Shown here: positions 62,791-64,000 of the stretch, piece after piece
Position numbering within the stretch: the first letter of the stretch is position 1
Layout: the number at the start of each line of letters is the position of its first letter
Assembly (NCBI RefSeq): GCF_009908285.1
Contig: NZ_JAAARM010000007.1
Coordinates: 185,037-249,036, forward strand
Direction of reading: 5' to 3'
From: Pseudomonas sp. Fl4BN1
Lineage (GTDB): Bacteria > Pseudomonadota > Gammaproteobacteria > Pseudomonadales > Pseudomonadaceae
Length of the DNA: 64,000 bases
The notes under the pieces: generated by a model
The model's database searches: none
Seen by the model: only the letters and a program-made list of their open reading frames with translations
What the model was told of the DNA's origin: nothing
Translations under genes and position numbers: made by a program

Positions 62791-63201
62791 TCATCTCATG
62801 CCACTATACGGATCACTTATATGTTCTCGAAGCTCAACTACTGCACTTTTAATTTCTGCCGCCACCTCACCCGACAACTCACTATCCTGGCGAGAAGATA
62901 AAAATTCAAACAACCGAACAAGGCCTAACCGTGCAGAGATAGCGATCACATCCTCAACATACTCTAGATCAGTACCATCCCAGAGTGACAACAATACGTC
63001 TTCCACTCTAGCTTTCAGAAAGTCATTCATATAAGAATACGAATTCCATTGACGATCACTAAGCTCGACAATAATCTTTACAATCGCCCCATTCTCATAG
63101 CCTTCATGACCACAGGAATCCAAAACACCCATAAACTCAGAGTGCAACTTCTCCTCAGACAACAAATCAGGCAATGATTCATAGTAGGAAATATCTTTCA
63201 T
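62791..63201 (-). CDS. Immunity protein paired with the upstream toxin
   Basis: 136 residues, acidic, helical (VEDVLLSLWDGTDLEYVEDVIAISARLGLVRLFEFL in two stretches). The start codon directly follows the toxin's TAA with no gap, so translation is coupled. Family uncertain; the helical pattern resembles some HEAT-like immunity proteins. It is the clearest toxin-immunity pair in the island. Confidence 0.68.
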   Translation of the reverse strand: MKDISYYESLPDLLSEEKLHSEFMGVLDSCGHEGYENGAIVKIIVELSDRQWNSYSYMNDFLKARVEDVLLSLWDGTDLEYVEDVIAISARLGLVRLFEFLSSRQDSELSGEVAAEIKSAVVELREHISDPYSGMR

Positions 63202-63795
63202 TTAAAAATCCACTGGAATATGAGTCAAGTTTGAAGCCTTCCTGTAAAGATTACCATCTTGACCTAACAATTTATTACCTATTTTTATCTGAGCAGTCCA
63301 TCCTGCCCCGGAGTTAGATCCTGGGAATTTCACTGCCGCATTCAAATCTTGAGAATGCCATTTTATCTCAACCTTCTGCCCACCAAAATTATACTTAAAC
63401 TTATTTCCATCAACCATCACCACTGAGAACTTAAAGCCTCCAAGAACACCTGACGGAATTAACTTATCTAAATCAGCCGCTTTAATTATCCCATTATTTA
63501 TAAATCCAGCAGCGGAATTCTTAGGATCAAAAAAGACCGGTTTACTGATTGGAACTAATTGATTCAGAGGGCCGAAATCTCCATCAGCTTGTGACACAGA
63601 AGTGTTCCACTTAGCATCCGAAGAAACTGATACCTCCTTTGCAGCAGAGTTTTTTGGAACACTAACCACACCTGGCTTCGCCCCCGGTATCCCCAAGCTA
63701 GCAACACCGAGCGCACCCAAGACGATATTAGTCGCCTGGTCCGGATCGTGAACACTCCTTACAGTGGATATTATCCATCTAAAGTCAATGTTCAC
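63202..63795 (-). CDS. Polymorphic toxin C-terminal domain protein (type 30-like)
   Basis: 197 residues from a GTG without a good ribosome site, so the start is doubtful. The N-terminal ~45 residues (ATNIVLGALGVASLGIPGAK) look like the junction of a longer toxin. The C-terminal ~90 residues (KFKYNFGGQKVEIKWHSQD, AGWTAQIKIGNKLLGQDG, SNLTHIPVDF) resemble the Bacterial toxin 30 domain, by recollection only. No stop or frameshift in the domain, so it may be active if delivered. It is followed without a gap by its immunity gene. Confidence 0.6.
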   Translation of the reverse strand: MNIDFRWIISTVRSVHDPDQATNIVLGALGVASLGIPGAKPGVVSVPKNSAAKEVSVSSDAKWNTSVSQADGDFGPLNQLVPISKPVFFDPKNSAAGFINNGIIKAADLDKLIPSGVLGGFKFSVVMVDGNKFKYNFGGQKVEIKWHSQDLNAAVKFPGSNSGAGWTAQIKIGNKLLGQDGNLYRKASNLTHIPVDF

Positions 63796-63871
63796 TCAGA
63801 CTAAAACAGACTACACAACAATCAAACAATCTCAATTTTATTAGAACACACACTCAGCGAGCACTTAGAAT

Positions 63872-64000
63872 TTACCACTCCACACCGAACTCTTGATAGC
63901 GGCCACTCACTTGAGCATAGGAAAGTAACTCGTCATTTACATCGTACAAGATCGAGTTCCATTTTTTTCCAAAAACAAAAGCAAACCATAAGTAGAGAAG
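63872..64000 (-). CDS. C-terminal end of an immunity-like gene, cut by the window edge
   Basis: The minus-strand frame is open from the window end to a TAA at 63872. It gives 42 residues, including KKWNSILYDVNDELLSYAQV and GRYQEFGVEW. AT-rich and small, it fits another immunity gene upstream of the type 30-like toxin, suggesting the array goes on beyond 64 kb. Confidence 0.5.
   Translation of the reverse strand, partial: LLYLWFAFVFGKKWNSILYDVNDELLSYAQVSGRYQEFGVEW

Overview
The window is a GC-rich chromosomal segment that looks like a Pseudomonas of the fluorescens complex. The indications are REP-type repeats (GGAGCCGGCTTGCCGGCGAA and its partner), a 477-residue serralysin-type protease, a RocS/RocR-like regulatory pair, and many short-chain regulators next to their transporter genes. 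No rRNA, tRNA, insertion sequence or CRISPR array was recognised. The last ~6 kb (about 58-64 kb) is clearly more AT-rich and full of broken genes, so it reads as an accessory island.

Layout, left part. 1-0.7 kb: 3' part of ilvE with its terminator. 0.8-3.7 kb: a membrane protein, then a two-gene DNA-repair pair (DUF4130-type protein and radical SAM protein) behind a near-consensus LexA box. 3.8-4.5 kb: an exported Cys-rich Sel1-like protein. 4.5-7.7 kb: the ATP-grasp/alpha-E/transglutaminase operon. 8.2-13.9 kb: a small P-loop kinase and a divergent pair made of a REC-EAL response regulator and a BvgS-like hybrid kinase. 14.0-16.9 kb: an ArsR regulator divergent from P450, monooxygenase and DUF1543 genes. 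17.0-17.5 kb: a GNAT gene broken by an 11-bp tandem duplication. 17.5-22.6 kb: LysR/LysE, DmeR/DmeF, a diguanylate cyclase, a Nudix hydrolase and an FKBP isomerase.

Middle part. 22.6-23.5 kb: two immunity-like genes bracketed by a 35-bp direct repeat. 23.8-28.1 kb: LemA, two paralogous M48 membrane peptidases and an unknown. 28.2-32.3 kb: a K+/H+ antiporter, an AlkC-like DNA alkylation repair protein and a nuclease-fold DUF6602-like protein. 32.8-33.9 kb: a frameshifted TetR gene and, divergent from it, the collapsed remnant of an efflux pump. 34.1-43.2 kb: an AraC regulator convergent with a tight six-gene operon (MFS, class II deacetylase, OprB-like porin, tandem RidA, SDR, MoaF-like), plus a divergent phytanoyl-CoA dioxygenase-like gene. 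This operon is the best candidate for an uncharacterised metabolic pathway. 43.2-48.1 kb: LysR, a GMC oxidoreductase and an MHS-family symporter, with a REPIN and a 109-bp tandem REPIN array.

Right part. 48.1-53.6 kb: secreted proteins (two halovibrin-like proteins with repeated C-terminal modules, a GRDP-like protein between them, and a serralysin without its usual inhibitor and type I secretion genes). 53.9-57.8 kb: a small periplasmic protein, a cupin, DNA polymerase II and a small conserved protein. 58-64 kb: a decaying array of polymorphic-toxin C-termini and immunity genes, all on the minus strand, probably the tail of a large toxin locus lying beyond the right edge. Copies of a DUF2846-like lipoprotein gene lie at both ends of most of this array.
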